Notes: generated by a model not told the origin, from the letters alone. A DNA stretch of 64,000 nucleotides from Streptomyces camelliae (GCF_027625935.1 NZ_CP115300.1:6572001-6636000), one strand, 5' to 3'. Shown: positions 7,351-16,882, counted from the stretch's first letter. Numbers and translations are program-made.

Positions 7351-8316
7351 TCACACAGCCTGCGAGGCGACGTAGGCGCCACGCTTCTCGATCGCCATCT
7401 GGTACAGACGGCCGGCCCGGTACGAGGACCGCACCAGCGGGCCCGACATCACGCCGGAGAAGCCGATCTGCTCGGCCTCCTCCTTCAGCTCCACGAACTC
7501 CTGCGGCTTCACCCAGCGCTCGACCGGGTGGTGCCGCACGGAGGGGCGCAGGTACTGGGTGATGGTGACCAGCTCGCAGCCCGCCTCGTGCAGCTGCCGG
7601 AGCGCCTCGCTGACCTCCTCGCGGGTCTCGCCCATGCCGAGGATCAGGTTGGACTTGGTGACCAGGCCGAAGTCGCGGGCCTCGGTGATGACCTTCAGGG
7701 AGCGCTCGTAGCGGAAGCCGGGGCGGATCCGCTTGAAGATCCGCGGCACCGTCTCCACGTTGTGCGCGAACACCTCGGGGCGCGAGGAGAAGACCTCGGC
7801 CAGCTGCTCCGGGACCGCGTTGAAGTCGGGAGCCAGCAGCTCCACCTTCGTACGGCCGCCCTCGCGCTCCGCCGTCTGCGCGTGGATCTGGCGCACGGTC
7901 TCGGCGTACAGCCACGCCCCGCCGTCCTCCAGGTCGTCGCGGGCGACGCCGGTGATGGTGGCGTAGTTCAGGTCCATCGTGACCACGGACTCGCCGACCC
8001 GGCGCGGCTCGTCGCGGTCCAGGGCCTCGGGCTTGCCGGTGTCGATCTGGCAGAAGTCGCAGCGCCGGGTGCACTGGTCGCCGCCGATGAGGAAGGTCGC
8101 CTCGCGGTCCTCCCAGCACTCGTAGATGTTCGGGCAGCCGGCTTCCTGGCAGACCGTGTGCAGGCCCTCGCTCTTCACGAGGTTCTGCATCTTCGTGTAC
8201 TCGGGGCCCATTTTCGCCCGGGTCTTGATCCACTCGGGCTTGCGCTCGATGGGGGTCTGGCTGTTGCGGACCTCCAGGCGCAGCATCTTGCGTCCGTCGG
8301 GTGAGACTGCGGACAC
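7351..8316 (-). CDS. lipA: Lipoyl synthase
   Basis: A radical-SAM enzyme that inserts two sulfurs into protein-bound octanoyl groups to make lipoyl, needed by the E2 component encoded later in this window. At 321 residues it has standard length. The auxiliary cluster cysteines are Cys56, Cys61 and Cys67 ([12 protein letters not shown]), and the SAM cluster is Cys82/86/89 (CTRRCDFC). MTGV-type and [15 protein letters not shown] segments and the terminal RSSYRAG serine motif are present. The frame opens at 8367, but GTG 8316 with GGGAG upstream gives the conserved N-terminus ([18 protein letters not shown]). It follows lipB on the same strand. Confidence 0.97.
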   Translation of the reverse strand: MSAVSPDGRKMLRLEVRNSQTPIERKPEWIKTRAKMGPEYTKMQNLVKSEGLHTVCQEAGCPNIYECWEDREATFLIGGDQCTRRCDFCQIDTGKPEALDRDEPRRVGESVVTMDLNYATITGVARDDLEDGGAWLYAETVRQIHAQTAEREGGRTKVELLAPDFNAVPEQLAEVFSSRPEVFAHNVETVPRIFKRIRPGFRYERSLKVITEARDFGLVTKSNLILGMGETREEVSEALRQLHEAGCELVTITQYLRPSVRHHPVERWVKPQEFVELKEEAEQIGFSGVMSGPLVRSSYRAGRLYQMAIEKRGAYVASQAV

Positions 8317-8439
8317 GACCGGCTCCCTGCTGTTCGACTTCGCGTAATCTTCGATTCCTCGGCGCACACCAGCGTACGCCCGTACTCTTCACGCCCTGCC
8401 GCAGAGGCCAACCTCGCGACCGCAGGCCTCATTCCCGGC

Positions 8440-9237
8440 TCAGGCGGACGCCTTCTCGATCACCCGCGGCTTCAGCTCCGCATTTTCGAGTACGTCCCTC
8501 AGGTGCCGCTCGACCACCGGCAGGACCTCCTCGATGGTGACGTCCTGGCCCAGCTCGTCCGCGAGCGAGGCGACGCCCGCGTCCCGGATCCCGCACGGGA
8601 TGATCCGGTCGAACCACTTGTTGTCGGGGTTCACGTTGAGGGCGAAGCCGTGCATCGTGACGCCCTTGGCGACCCGGATGCCGATCGCGGCGATCTTGCG
8701 GTCCTCACGGCGCTGGCCGGCGTTGGACGGGGCGTACTCCGGGCCGTTGAGCCGGGGGTCGAACTCCTCGTCGTGCAGCCTCGGGTCGAAGTCCAGCGAC
8801 AGCCCGCCGAGCGCCGGCCGCTGCTCGACCGGGTCGCCGAGCACCCACACCCCGCTGCGGCCCTCGACCCGGGTGGTCTCCACACCGAACTCGGCGCAGG
8901 CGCGGATGAGCGCCTCCTCCAGCCGCCGTACGTGCGCGACCACGTCCACCGGGCGGGGGAGCTTCTGGATCGGGTAGCCCACCAGCTGGCCCGGGCCGTG
9001 CCAGGTGATCTTGCCGCCGCGGTCCACGTCGATGACCGGGGTGCCGTCCAGCGGGCGCTCGTTGTCGGCGGTGCGCCGGCCCGCGGTGTAGACCGGGGGG
9101 TGCTCCAGGAGGATCACGGTGTCCGGGACCTCGTCGGCGAACCGGGCCGCGTGCACCCGGCGCTGCTCGTCCCAGGCCTCCTGGTAATCGACGGCATCCG
9201 CACCGAACCCCATGCGGACGAACCGCAACTCACTCAC
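8440..9237 (-). CDS. lipB: Lipoyl(octanoyl) transferase
   Basis: Moves octanoyl from acyl carrier protein to lipoyl domains, the step before LipA. It has 265 residues. Family motifs are [36 protein letters not shown], then [20 protein letters not shown] with the catalytic Lys, and IIPCGI with catalytic Cys at about 215. A loop of ~30 residues ([19 protein letters not shown], near 165-195) is inserted compared with the E. coli enzyme and contains a duplicated FDPRL unit. GTG 9237 with GGGAGGCG upstream is chosen over the longer frame from 9333. Confidence 0.95.
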   Translation of the reverse strand: MSELRFVRMGFGADAVDYQEAWDEQRRVHAARFADEVPDTVILLEHPPVYTAGRRTADNERPLDGTPVIDVDRGGKITWHGPGQLVGYPIQKLPRPVDVVAHVRRLEEALIRACAEFGVETTRVEGRSGVWVLGDPVEQRPALGGLSLDFDPRLHDEEFDPRLNGPEYAPSNAGQRREDRKIAAIGIRVAKGVTMHGFALNVNPDNKWFDRIIPCGIRDAGVASLADELGQDVTIEEVLPVVERHLRDVLENAELKPRVIEKASA

Positions 9238-9497
9238 GGCAAGCGCCTCCCTCAGCGACGACCGGGCAATCGACCGAGCAATCGGTGTGTCAGGCACGTA
9301 ACGCGCCCACGTCACTGTACGTCCGTCCGGCATACGTCAGCCCTGCGGGCGTTCCTCACACGATCGGATGAATGCCTGGCGTAAAGTGCGATCGCCTGCT
9401 CACTCTCCGCTACATTCGCGCCGTTCGTGAGGCCATATGGGCTGCTCAAAGGCAATCCGGGCACTTCAGGCCCGGTAGGCAGGAGACCGCACCGCAG

Positions 9498-10955
9498 ATG
9501 ACGGACCGACCCGCGCAGCGCACCCCCAACCGCCAGCTCGCCGCGCTCATCGCAGAGGCGGGGTTCTCCAACGCGGGTCTGGCCCGTCGAGTCGACCAGC
9601 TCGGCCTGGAGCACGGACTGGACCTGAGATACGACAAGACCTCGGTCACCCGCTGGCTGCGCGGACAGCAGCCCCGGGGTACCACCCCCGCCCTGATCGC
9701 CGAGGTGTTCACGCGCCGGCTCGGGCGCCGGCTCACCGCCCAGGATCTCGGCCTGGACGCGTGCGCGCCGGTGTACGCCGGACTGGAGTTCGCGGCCACC
9801 CCGGAGGAGGCCGTCGACATCGTCAGCGGGCTGTGGCGCAAGGACTCCGGCAGCCACGCCGAGCTGCGCAAGATCGCCTTCACCCCGGCGGGACTCGTCG
9901 TGCCCAGCCGGGACTGGCTGATCGGCAAGCCCGACGACAAGGTGGCCCGGGACCCGGCGCCCCGGGTGCCCGCGCAGGCCCGGCCGGGCCCGGTGAAGCC
10001 CCAGCCGCTCGCCCCGCCCCGGGCGCGCGGGAACGCCGAGCGCGTCCCCGGGCACAAGGTCACCGGCGGCGACATCGCCGCGCTCCGCTCGGTGGGCGAG
10101 CTGTTCCGCACCCTCGACGACCGGTTCGGCGGCGGCCACGCCCGCCAGGCCCTCGTGCGCTACCTGGAGCACGAGTGCGAGCCGATGCTCCGCGGCGCCT
10201 ACGACGAACAGACCGGCCGCCGCCTCTTCGGCGCCGCCGCCGACCTCACCCGGCTCGCGGGCTGGACGTCGTACGACATCGCCGCGCACGGGCTCGCCCA
10301 GCGCTACTTCGTGCAGGCCCTGCGGCTCGCCCAGGCGGCCGGTGACCGGGCGTACGGCTCCTACGTGCTGGTCACCATGAGCCGCCAGGCCGTCTATCTC
10401 GGGCACGGCAGGGAGGCGGTGCAGCTGGCCCGGGTGGCCCAGCAGGGGGTCGGCACCGGCGCTCCGCCGGTCGTGCAGGCGCTGCTGCACGCCTCCGAGG
10501 CACGGGCGCACGGCGTGCTCGGCGAGGTGCGGGCGTGCACCGCGGCGCTCGTGCGGGCCGAGCGCGCCCTGGAGGCGGCCCGGCCCGGGGACGACGTGCC
10601 GTACTGGGCCAAGTTCTTCGACGAGGCCCAGCTCGCCGACGAGTTCGGGCACTGCCACCGGGATCTGCAGCAGTTCCGGGCCGCCGCCCAGCACGCCGAA
10701 CGCTCCCTCCAGCTCCGCGCGCCCTCCTTCGCCCGCAGCCGCCTTTTCTGCCGTGTCGTCCTCGCCACCGCCCGCCTGGGCCTCGGCGAACTCGACCAGG
10801 CCTGCGCCCTGGCCGCGGAGGCCGCCGGCCAGGCCGCGGAGATGCGGAGCGCTCGCGCGATCGAGTACGTGAGGGACTTCGAGCGACGGTTGGAGCCGTA
10901 TCGCGACGCGGCACCGGCCAGGGGGTATCGGGAGAAGGTGGCGGCGTTGGGGTGA
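9498..10955 (+). CDS. NsdA-like regulatory protein with TPR-type helical repeats
   Basis: A 485-residue Streptomyces regulator. The N-terminal ~100 residues hold a helix-turn-helix-like region (RQLAALIAEAGFSNAGLARRV ... KTSVTRWLRGQQPRG), followed by a Pro-rich linker at about 160-185 and a long all-helical TPR-like domain (SYDIAAHGLAQRYFVQALRL, RQAVYLGHGREAVQLARVAQ). This architecture is that of the NsdA family, which in S. coelicolor represses sporulation and antibiotic production. The frame opens at 9372, but ATG 9498 with AGGAGA upstream gives the usual MTDRPAQRTPN start. It is divergent from lipB; the 260-base gap has a TACATT -10-like box near 9412 and a small hairpin at 9457-9475. Confidence 0.8.
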   Translation: MTDRPAQRTPNRQLAALIAEAGFSNAGLARRVDQLGLEHGLDLRYDKTSVTRWLRGQQPRGTTPALIAEVFTRRLGRRLTAQDLGLDACAPVYAGLEFAATPEEAVDIVSGLWRKDSGSHAELRKIAFTPAGLVVPSRDWLIGKPDDKVARDPAPRVPAQARPGPVKPQPLAPPRARGNAERVPGHKVTGGDIAALRSVGELFRTLDDRFGGGHARQALVRYLEHECEPMLRGAYDEQTGRRLFGAAADLTRLAGWTSYDIAAHGLAQRYFVQALRLAQAAGDRAYGSYVLVTMSRQAVYLGHGREAVQLARVAQQGVGTGAPPVVQALLHASEARAHGVLGEVRACTAALVRAERALEAARPGDDVPYWAKFFDEAQLADEFGHCHRDLQQFRAAAQHAERSLQLRAPSFARSRLFCRVVLATARLGLGELDQACALAAEAAGQAAEMRSARAIEYVRDFERRLEPYRDAAPARGYREKVAALG

Positions 10956-10973
10956 GTCCGGGCTGAACACCCC

Positions 10974-12347
10974 CTAGGCCGCGCGCGGCAGCGTCGGCGC
11001 CGGGTCCGCGTTGTGCATCGAGCCCGCCGCTCCCAGGTCCGCCAGGATCGCGGACGCGGCCCGGTGGGCGGAGTGCAGGGCGCCCTGGACCGTGCTGGTG
11101 TCGCGGTGGTCGCCGCAGACGTACAGGCCGGCCAGCAGGCGTACGGGGCGGCGCAGGTCGTGCGGGGGCCGCATCGCCGGGACCGCCTCGGGGGTGTGGT
11201 GCACGGCCAGCGTCTCCCAGCGGCGCGTCGAGGTGCCGTAGAGCCGGGAGAGGTGGATGCGGACGGCGGTGTCCACGCTCTCCGGCGGCGGCCCCAGGAC
11301 CGTCGAGGAGATCAGGACGCGACCGACCGGCGCCCGGCTCGGGTCCACGTTGCTGATCACCGCCGTGTGCGCCACCGGCCCGCCCCGGTCGGCGTCCAGG
11401 AGGAGCGAGGTGCCGGTGGCGAAGACGGCCGCCGGTTCGTCGGTGGTGTGGTGGACCACGGTCACCGGGTGGAAGTCCGGCACCCGCAGGCCCGGCAGCA
11501 GTTCCGCCGCGGCCCGCGCGTCCGTGGCCAGCAGCACCGCCCGGCAGCGGATCTCCCCGTGCTCGGCGGTGGTCACCGAGGTGGTGGACACCGAGGTCAC
11601 CCGCGTCCCGGTGCGCACGGTGCCGGGCGGCAGCGCCCGCGCCAGCAGCTCCGGCAGTACGTCCGCCCCGCCCTCCGGCACACACAGCCGGCCGCTCGCG
11701 AAGGCGCGCAGCGCGAGGTCGGCGCACCGGCTGGAGGTGGTCAGCCCGGGGTCGCAGAGCAGCGTGGCGAGCAGGGGGCGCAGGAAGCCGTCGATCGTGC
11801 GCGCCGGGACCCCGCGCCGGGCGAGCGCCTGGGCGGCGGGCATCTCGGGGCGGGCCAGGATGCGCTCGACGGGTGTGGCGGCGATCCGGCCGAGCGCGGC
11901 GCTCAGCCGGGCCTGGTCCACCGCGCCGCCCACCGGCGCGCCGGCCCGGCCGGGAGCCGCCGCCGGACTCCTGGGGGCGCTCGCCAGGGCGCGCACCGCA
12001 TGGAGTGCGCCCCGTGCGCCCCTTGCGCTCCCGCCGGGTGCCGGTGCGCCCGCGCGCTGGGTGTGCCCGTCGCGGTGCAGCAGGACACCGGGCGCGAAGC
12101 TGCGCAGGACGAGGGAGTCCAGGCCCGGGGTCGTGCGGAGTTCGGGGTAGGACGTGGACAGCAGCTGTCCGATGCGGTCGAGCCGGAAGCCGTCGACCTT
12201 CTCCGTCGACATACGGCCGCCCACGTAAGGGGCGGCCTCAAGGACTGCGGTCGTTACTCCTGCGCTGGTGAGCCGATGAGCCGCCGAGAGTCCGGCGATT
12301 CCGGCTCCCACGATGACGACGTCCACCTGGTACGCGGGCTCAAGCAC
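10974..12347 (-). CDS. NAD(P)/FAD-dependent oxidoreductase (amine oxidase / phytoene desaturase-like)
   Basis: A 457-residue flavoprotein with a clear N-terminal FAD-binding motif (VDVVIVGAGIAGLSAAHRL) and the second motif VLEAAPYVGGRMSTEKVDGF, as in flavin amine oxidases, protoporphyrinogen oxidases and carotenoid desaturases. The C-terminal FAD contact is GLYVCGDHRDTSTVQGALHSA (near residue 415), followed by a helix SAHRAASAILADL. The start is GTG 12347 with AGGAGGGG upstream. It faces the NsdA-like gene with only 18 bases between stops. Phased direct repeats lie about 100 bases upstream. The substrate is unknown. Confidence 0.8.
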   Translation of the reverse strand: MLEPAYQVDVVIVGAGIAGLSAAHRLTSAGVTTAVLEAAPYVGGRMSTEKVDGFRLDRIGQLLSTSYPELRTTPGLDSLVLRSFAPGVLLHRDGHTQRAGAPAPGGSARGARGALHAVRALASAPRSPAAAPGRAGAPVGGAVDQARLSAALGRIAATPVERILARPEMPAAQALARRGVPARTIDGFLRPLLATLLCDPGLTTSSRCADLALRAFASGRLCVPEGGADVLPELLARALPPGTVRTGTRVTSVSTTSVTTAEHGEIRCRAVLLATDARAAAELLPGLRVPDFHPVTVVHHTTDEPAAVFATGTSLLLDADRGGPVAHTAVISNVDPSRAPVGRVLISSTVLGPPPESVDTAVRIHLSRLYGTSTRRWETLAVHHTPEAVPAMRPPHDLRRPVRLLAGLYVCGDHRDTSTVQGALHSAHRAASAILADLGAAGSMHNADPAPTLPRAA

Positions 12348-12442
12348 GAGGCCCCTCCTGTGGTTGCGCGGCCGGTGGAGACGTCATGCCCCCAACAGGC
12401 TCCAGGGATACCCGAGTTCGGGTCGAGGTTAGGGCCGTGATC

Positions 12443-12511
12443 GGTCACGAACAGTCGCGCATGGGCAGGGCACGGTCGCATGGAGGTCGCATTCGGTCAC
12501 AAGAGGTCGCA
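12443..12511 (-). promoter_or_regulatory. Helically phased 7-bp direct repeats upstream of the FAD oxidoreductase
   Basis: GGTCGCA-like heptamers occur at 12443 (GGTCACG), 12453 (AGTCGCG), 12474, 12485, 12495 (GGTCACA) and 12505, i.e. at steps of 10, 21, 11, 10 and 10 bases. All face the same way (TGCGACC on the gene strand). Heptamer direct repeats about one helical turn apart are the hallmark of SARP/OmpR-type regulator sites in Streptomyces. The array starts 96 bases before the oxidoreductase GTG. The regulator is not known. No gene is seen in 12348-12594. Confidence 0.55.
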
Positions 12512-12594
12512 GGACATCCTTCGTGCACGTCGTGCACGGCGCGTGTACGGCGGGCGGGCGGGATCGCATGCCTCCGGCCGCCGGATCGTATACG

Positions 12595-13497
12595 TCAGGC
12601 CGCCCGGATCGCGTCGTCGATGCCCGGGAACGCGAAGGTGAACCCCGACTCCAACAGCCGCTTCGGCACCACCCGCTGACTGCCCAGCACGTCGCCCGCC
12701 ATCTCGCCCAGCACCGCCCGCAGCACCGGCGCCGGCACCGCGAACGCGGCCGGGCGATGCAGGACGCGCGCCATCGCCGCCGTGATCTCACGGTTCGTCA
12801 GCGGCTCAGGTGCCGTCAGGTTGAACGGCCCGGACAGGGACTCGGTGTCGATGAGATGCCGGATCGCGGCGACCTCGTCGTGCAGCGCGATGTACGACCA
12901 GTACTGCCGCCCGTCGCCCAGCCGCCCCCCGAGCCCCGCCCGGAACAGCGGGAACAGCCGCCCCCAGGCCCCGCCGCCCCGGGCCACCACCAGCCCCGTC
13001 CGGGCGAACACCGTCCGCACGCCCGCCTCCTGCGCGGGCGCCGCCGCCTCCTCCCACTCCACGCACAGCGAGGGCAGGAACCCGTCGCCCGGCGGCGCCT
13101 CCTCGTCCACCGCCCGGTCGCCGGTGTCGCCGTAGAAACCGATCGCGCTGCCGCTGACGAACACCCGCGGCGGCTCGGGCAGCGCGGCCACCGCCTCCGC
13201 CAGTGCGGCCGTGCCCAGCACCCGGCTGTCCCGCAGCAGCCGCTTGTACGCCGGCGTCCAGCGCCGGTCGCCGATCCCGGCCCCGGCCAGATTCACCACC
13301 GCCGTACACCCGGTCAGCCCCGCCGCGTCCACATACTGCCCCTCGGGATCCCAGCAGACCTCGTCCGGCTTCGCGGCCGCCCGGCGCACCAGCCGTACCA
13401 CCTCGTGCCCGTCCGCCGTCAGGGACCGCACCAGGGCGCTGCCGATCAGGCCCGACGCACCGGCCACCGCGATACGCATCCGTTCCATGGCTTCCAT
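12595..13497 (-). CDS. TIGR01777-family NAD-dependent epimerase/dehydratase-like protein
   Basis: A 300-residue protein with an N-terminal Rossmann motif (RIAVAGASGLIGSALVRSL), the stretch GCTAVVNLAGAGIGDRRW (typical of TIGR01777), the short-chain-type SGSAIGFYGDTGD, and a C-terminal DUF1731 segment (PAPVLRAVLGEMAGDVLGSQRVVPKRLLESGF). Three in-frame ATGs (13497, 13488, 13479) are possible starts. Family members are often called SulA-like, but the true reaction is unknown. The gene's place beside lipB and E2 genes is also seen in mycobacteria. Confidence 0.85.
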   Translation of the reverse strand: MEAMERMRIAVAGASGLIGSALVRSLTADGHEVVRLVRRAAAKPDEVCWDPEGQYVDAAGLTGCTAVVNLAGAGIGDRRWTPAYKRLLRDSRVLGTAALAEAVAALPEPPRVFVSGSAIGFYGDTGDRAVDEEAPPGDGFLPSLCVEWEEAAAPAQEAGVRTVFARTGLVVARGGGAWGRLFPLFRAGLGGRLGDGRQYWSYIALHDEVAAIRHLIDTESLSGPFNLTAPEPLTNREITAAMARVLHRPAAFAVPAPVLRAVLGEMAGDVLGSQRVVPKRLLESGFTFAFPGIDDAIRAA

Positions 13498-13568
13498 GGC
13501 CCCAGCATGCCCGCGGCCGCGGCGAAAACCCGTGAGGTGCTCCGGCCGCCCGCCGTAGGGTGATCGCC

Positions 13569-14048
13569 ATGCCGGAGCCGTACATACGCGTGGCCGTGGC
13601 CGACGACGAGGAGGGCCTCGCCCTGCTCGACCGCGCCACCTGGTCCACCCTGCACGCCGTCTCGCCCCCGCCCGAGGGGCCGTTCTTCGACGAGCGCCAT
13701 GTCCCCGGGGACTACCTGGTCGCCGAGTCCGGCGGCCGGATCGTCGGGTACGTCCGCCTCGCCCGCCCGACCCCGCTCGCCTCCAACGCGCACGTCCTGC
13801 AGATCCAGGGCCTCGCCGTCGCCGACGAGGCGCGCGGGCAGGGCATCGGGCGCGCGCTGATCCGGGCCGCCGTCGCGCAGGCGCGCGGACGCGGTGCGCG
13901 ACGGCTGAGCCTGCGCGTGCTCGGGCACAACGCCCCGGCCCGCGCGCTGTACGCGTCCGAGGGGTTCGCCGTCGAGGGCGTACAGCCGGGGGAGTTCCTC
14001 CTCGACGGCGCCTACGTCGACGACGTGCTCATGGGCCGCACGCTGTGA
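13569..14048 (+). CDS. GNAT-family N-acetyltransferase
   Basis: A 159-residue acetyltransferase. The fold is visible as VIGY-like GGRIVGYVRLARP (beta4), LQIQGLAVADEARGQGIGRALI with the acetyl-CoA P-loop (ARGQGIG, residues about 89-95), and LRVLGHNAPARALYASEGFAVEG, the usual C-terminal Asn-x-x-Ala-x-x-x-Tyr-x-x-x-Gly-Phe pattern. The start is ATG 13569; GTG 13560 is 9 bases upstream in frame. It is divergent from the TIGR01777 gene. The substrate is unknown. Confidence 0.85.
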   Translation: MPEPYIRVAVADDEEGLALLDRATWSTLHAVSPPPEGPFFDERHVPGDYLVAESGGRIVGYVRLARPTPLASNAHVLQIQGLAVADEARGQGIGRALIRAAVAQARGRGARRLSLRVLGHNAPARALYASEGFAVEGVQPGEFLLDGAYVDDVLMGRTL

Positions 14049-14057
14049 CCTGAACGC

Positions 14058-15248
14058 TCAGGAGCTGACCAGGTGGCCGGCGTCCACCGGCGCGGTCGCC
14101 GTGGCCGCGCGCTGGGCGTCGCCCGCCACCTCGGACGCCGTGAGCGCGTACCCCGTCTCGGCGTCGGAGGTGGAACGGGCGAAGACCACCCCGAAGACCC
14201 TGCCGTCCGTGGTCAGCAGCGGGCCGCCGGAGTTGCCCGGGCGGACCGTGGAGCGGATCGCGTAGATGTCCCGGGTGACCGTGGCGTCGTTGTAGATGTT
14301 CTGCCCGGTCGCCTCCACCCGGCTCGCCACCGTCGCCGCCTGCAGATCCAGGCCGCCGTCCTGCGGATAGCCCGCGACCACCGCCGAGTCCCCGCGCGAC
14401 GCCTTCGCGTCGAAGTGCAGCACCGGGGCGCGCAGGCCCGGCACGTACAGCACCGCCACGTCCCGGTCGGGGTCGAAGAGCACCACCCGGGCGTCGTACG
14501 ACCGCCCGACCCCGCCGATCCGCACGCTCGGGTGGTCGATGCCCGCCACCACGTGCGCGTTGGTCATCACATGCTCCGTGGCGTAGACGAAGCCGCTGCC
14601 CTCGCGGCCCTCGTTGCCCGAGACACCCTCGATCTTCACCGTGCTCAGCTTCGCCGCGCTGGTCGCGGCCGGGGTCACGCTGTCGCCGGAGGGGCGGGCC
14701 ACCTGGGCCGTCGACTCGTTCTCGAACGGGTTGAAGACCTGCGGGAAACCCGCCTCGGTCAGCGCCGAGGTGGCCCGGGAGAACCACGCCGGCGTCGTCT
14801 GCGGCATCGACTGCTGCACCGCGCCGAGCAGCGTCGAGTTCCGTATCGCCGTCGTCAGCATCTGCGACGGGGCCGCGCCCAGCACGCTCGCCGCCACCCA
14901 GGCCACGATCAGCACCGCGACGGAATTGGCCGCGGCGCCCCCCATCCCGTCGAGCACCCGCAGCGGCCGCGGCCCCTGGTCCAGCTCCCCGCGCAGCCGC
15001 AGCGCCAGCCGGCCCGCCAGCCCATGGCCCACCACCGCGGGCACCAGCACCGTCACCACCGCGAGCACCGTCGCCGCCGCCGTGCCACGCGCCACCAGAC
15101 CGGTCACCCACGGCAGCACCCACACGCCGACGGCCGCGCCGCCGACGAACCCCGCCAGGGAGACGCAGCCGGCCACCAGTCCGCGCCGGTAGCCGGACAC
15201 CGCGTAGACGAGGATCACCAGCACAAGCACCAGGTCGAGCAGGTCCAC
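14058..15248 (-). CDS. MarP-like membrane serine protease (CvpA + trypsin-like domain)
   Basis: A 396-residue integral membrane protease. The N-terminal ~125 residues form a CvpA/colicin-V-production-like domain with four helices. A trypsin-like extracytoplasmic domain follows, with catalytic His232 (TNAHVV), Asp263 (DRDVAVL) and Ser340 (RPGNSGGP). In mycobacteria the same architecture (MarP/Rv3671c) is needed for acid and oxidative stress survival and processes cell-wall hydrolases. The only cysteine is Cys28 in the membrane part, so the regulatory disulfide described for MarP cannot form here. It converges with the GNAT gene. Confidence 0.9.
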   Translation of the reverse strand: MDLLDLVLVLVILVYAVSGYRRGLVAGCVSLAGFVGGAAVGVWVLPWVTGLVARGTAAATVLAVVTVLVPAVVGHGLAGRLALRLRGELDQGPRPLRVLDGMGGAAANSVAVLIVAWVAASVLGAAPSQMLTTAIRNSTLLGAVQQSMPQTTPAWFSRATSALTEAGFPQVFNPFENESTAQVARPSGDSVTPAATSAAKLSTVKIEGVSGNEGREGSGFVYATEHVMTNAHVVAGIDHPSVRIGGVGRSYDARVVLFDPDRDVAVLYVPGLRAPVLHFDAKASRGDSAVVAGYPQDGGLDLQAATVASRVEATGQNIYNDATVTRDIYAIRSTVRPGNSGGPLLTTDGRVFGVVFARSTSDAETGYALTASEVAGDAQRAATATAPVDAGHLVSS

Positions 15249-15446
15249 GGAGCCGCCTTTCTCTCGGACCCCTCAGTACGGACGGGACGGGCCCGGTGAT
15301 TCAGTCACCCACATCTGGACGACCACCGCGCGGCGAACCGACCACGTATGTGTGTACCCCCAGAAACGTCCCGGACCGGGATGATGGTTCCACCAGGTGG
15401 CACAGCGCACATCGCGGGCACGGCGTGTCGCCTTGAAAGTGGGACC

Positions 15447-16637
15447 ATGCGTGCTGTTCGAAGACCACTGAGAAGACTGAGAACGCTGAGACGCCCGGGG
15501 GTGGGGCTGCTGCCCGGGCTGCGGGGGCCACTGCGTGGGGGGCGGGTGCCGTTGTGGGGGGTGCGGCGGGCGCCCGTGGCCGCAGGAGAGGTCCCTGAGG
15601 CGCTGAGCAGCTCCGAGGTGCCGGAGCCCGGGGAATCCGCCGAGCAGGGGACGCGGTGGACGACAGGGCTGATGGGGCCCGCCGGGTCGCCCGGGCCGTC
15701 GGCGCCGCTGCCCGGAGCCTTCGCGCCGCCGTACGGGGGATCCGAGCCGCCGTTCGCCGCCGCCGTGGCGCCGGGCGGGAAGGCGGAGCCGGAGACAGGC
15801 GTGTCCGGGCGGGCGCGGTGGCGTGGCCGGGTGCCTGTGGCGGTGCTGGTGCTGGCCGGGTGTCTGCCCGGGGTCCTCGCGCTGCTCGCGCTGGTGCTGT
15901 TCACCCGAGGAGGCGACGCGCCCGTCACCGTGCGGGCCGACCGGCACGGGGCGGGGGCGGCCACGGCGCCCTACCGTGCGCACCGCCCGGCCATCGTGCC
16001 CCGGTCCGTCTGGCTGGGCCCCCTCACCCCGCACCAGCCGCCGCCCCACTACGACGACAAGGTGATCGCCGTCTTCCTGCACCACACCGACTCACCCAGT
16101 TCCTACGACTGCGCGGACGCGCCCAGCATCATCCGGCACCTGTACGCCGGCCAGACCGGTGACCGCAACTGGGACGACCTCGGCTACAACTTCGTCGTGG
16201 ACCGCTGCGGCACCATCTACGAGGGCCGCGCCGGAGGCGTCGACCGGCCCGTCACCGGCGCCCACACCCTCGGCTTCAACCACCGCACCGCCGGCATCGC
16301 CGCCCTCGGCACCTTCACCGAGGGCGTCCCCGTACCCCGCGCCATGACCGACGCGATCGCCGCCCTGGTCGCCTGGAAACTGGGCCTCGCCGGGGTCGAC
16401 CCGCGCGACAGCACCCGGCTGCTCTCCAGCAGCAGCCTCAGCCGCTATCAGGCCGGTACCACCGTCACCCTGCCCGCCCTGGCCGGCCACGACGCCGGCT
16501 ACATGACCAGCTGCCCCGGCGCCGCCCTCACCGCCCGCCTCCCCGAGATCCGCGAGGCCGCCGCCCGCCTCCAGGGCCGCCCCGCCCACAGGAACGCCAC
16601 AGGCGTCCCGCAGCCTTCTCCGAGGACCGCCCCCTAG
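15447..16637 (+). CDS. Membrane-anchored N-acetylmuramoyl-L-alanine amidase (PGRP/Amidase_2)
   Basis: About 396 residues: a basic, Pro/Gly-rich cytoplasmic segment (1-125), one membrane helix at about 130-155 (VPVAVLVLAGCLPGVLALLA), then a PGRP/type-2 amidase domain. Zinc-site residues are visible at VFLHHTDSP (first His), GAHTLGFN (second His) and the GHDAGYMTSCPG end (Cys in place of the third ligand, as in PGRPs); NFVVDRCGTIYEGRAGG is the family core. It should cut stem peptides from peptidoglycan outside the membrane. The start is uncertain: ATG 15447 (MRAVRRPLRRL) has only a weak GTGGGA, and in-frame ATGs exist at 15348-15381. A cell-wall enzyme fits next to the MarP-like protease, which processes such enzymes in mycobacteria. 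Confidence 0.85.
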   Translation: MRAVRRPLRRLRTLRRPGVGLLPGLRGPLRGGRVPLWGVRRAPVAAGEVPEALSSSEVPEPGESAEQGTRWTTGLMGPAGSPGPSAPLPGAFAPPYGGSEPPFAAAVAPGGKAEPETGVSGRARWRGRVPVAVLVLAGCLPGVLALLALVLFTRGGDAPVTVRADRHGAGAATAPYRAHRPAIVPRSVWLGPLTPHQPPPHYDDKVIAVFLHHTDSPSSYDCADAPSIIRHLYAGQTGDRNWDDLGYNFVVDRCGTIYEGRAGGVDRPVTGAHTLGFNHRTAGIAALGTFTEGVPVPRAMTDAIAALVAWKLGLAGVDPRDSTRLLSSSSLSRYQAGTTVTLPALAGHDAGYMTSCPGAALTARLPEIREAAARLQGRPAHRNATGVPQPSPRTAP

Positions 16638-16678
16638 GGTCGACGCACGCCGACAAGCCGACCGGAGGTGGGGTAACG

Positions 16679-16882
16679 ATGAGCGGTCGTACACAGCGAC
16701 AGGAAAAGGTCTCCCTGTGGGGCCGGGCGGTGCGCAGCCCCTGGACCGTGGTCTGCGTCGTCGCCGCGGTCGTGGTCGGCCCGGCCGCCGGCACGGCCGC
16801 CGCGCTCGACCGGGCCAACGCGGCGCCGCCCCTGCACGTCCCGGCCGATCAGCCCCTGAAGCGATCCCAGAGCCTGGGGTAA
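16679..16882 (+). CDS. Small membrane or secreted protein, hypothetical
   Basis: A 67-residue protein with GGAGG at 16664-16668, 10 bases before its ATG, and a TAGGGT -10-like box at 16635-16640. It has a basic N-terminus (MSGRTQRQEKVSLWGRAVRS), one hydrophobic helix (PWTVVCVVAAVVVGPAAGTAAA) and a short polar tail. The last 34 bases overlap the end of the DUF4240 gene on the other strand. No family was recognised; the strong ribosome site and clean membrane segment argue that it is real. Confidence 0.55.
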   Translation: MSGRTQRQEKVSLWGRAVRSPWTVVCVVAAVVVGPAAGTAAALDRANAAPPLHVPADQPLKRSQSLG

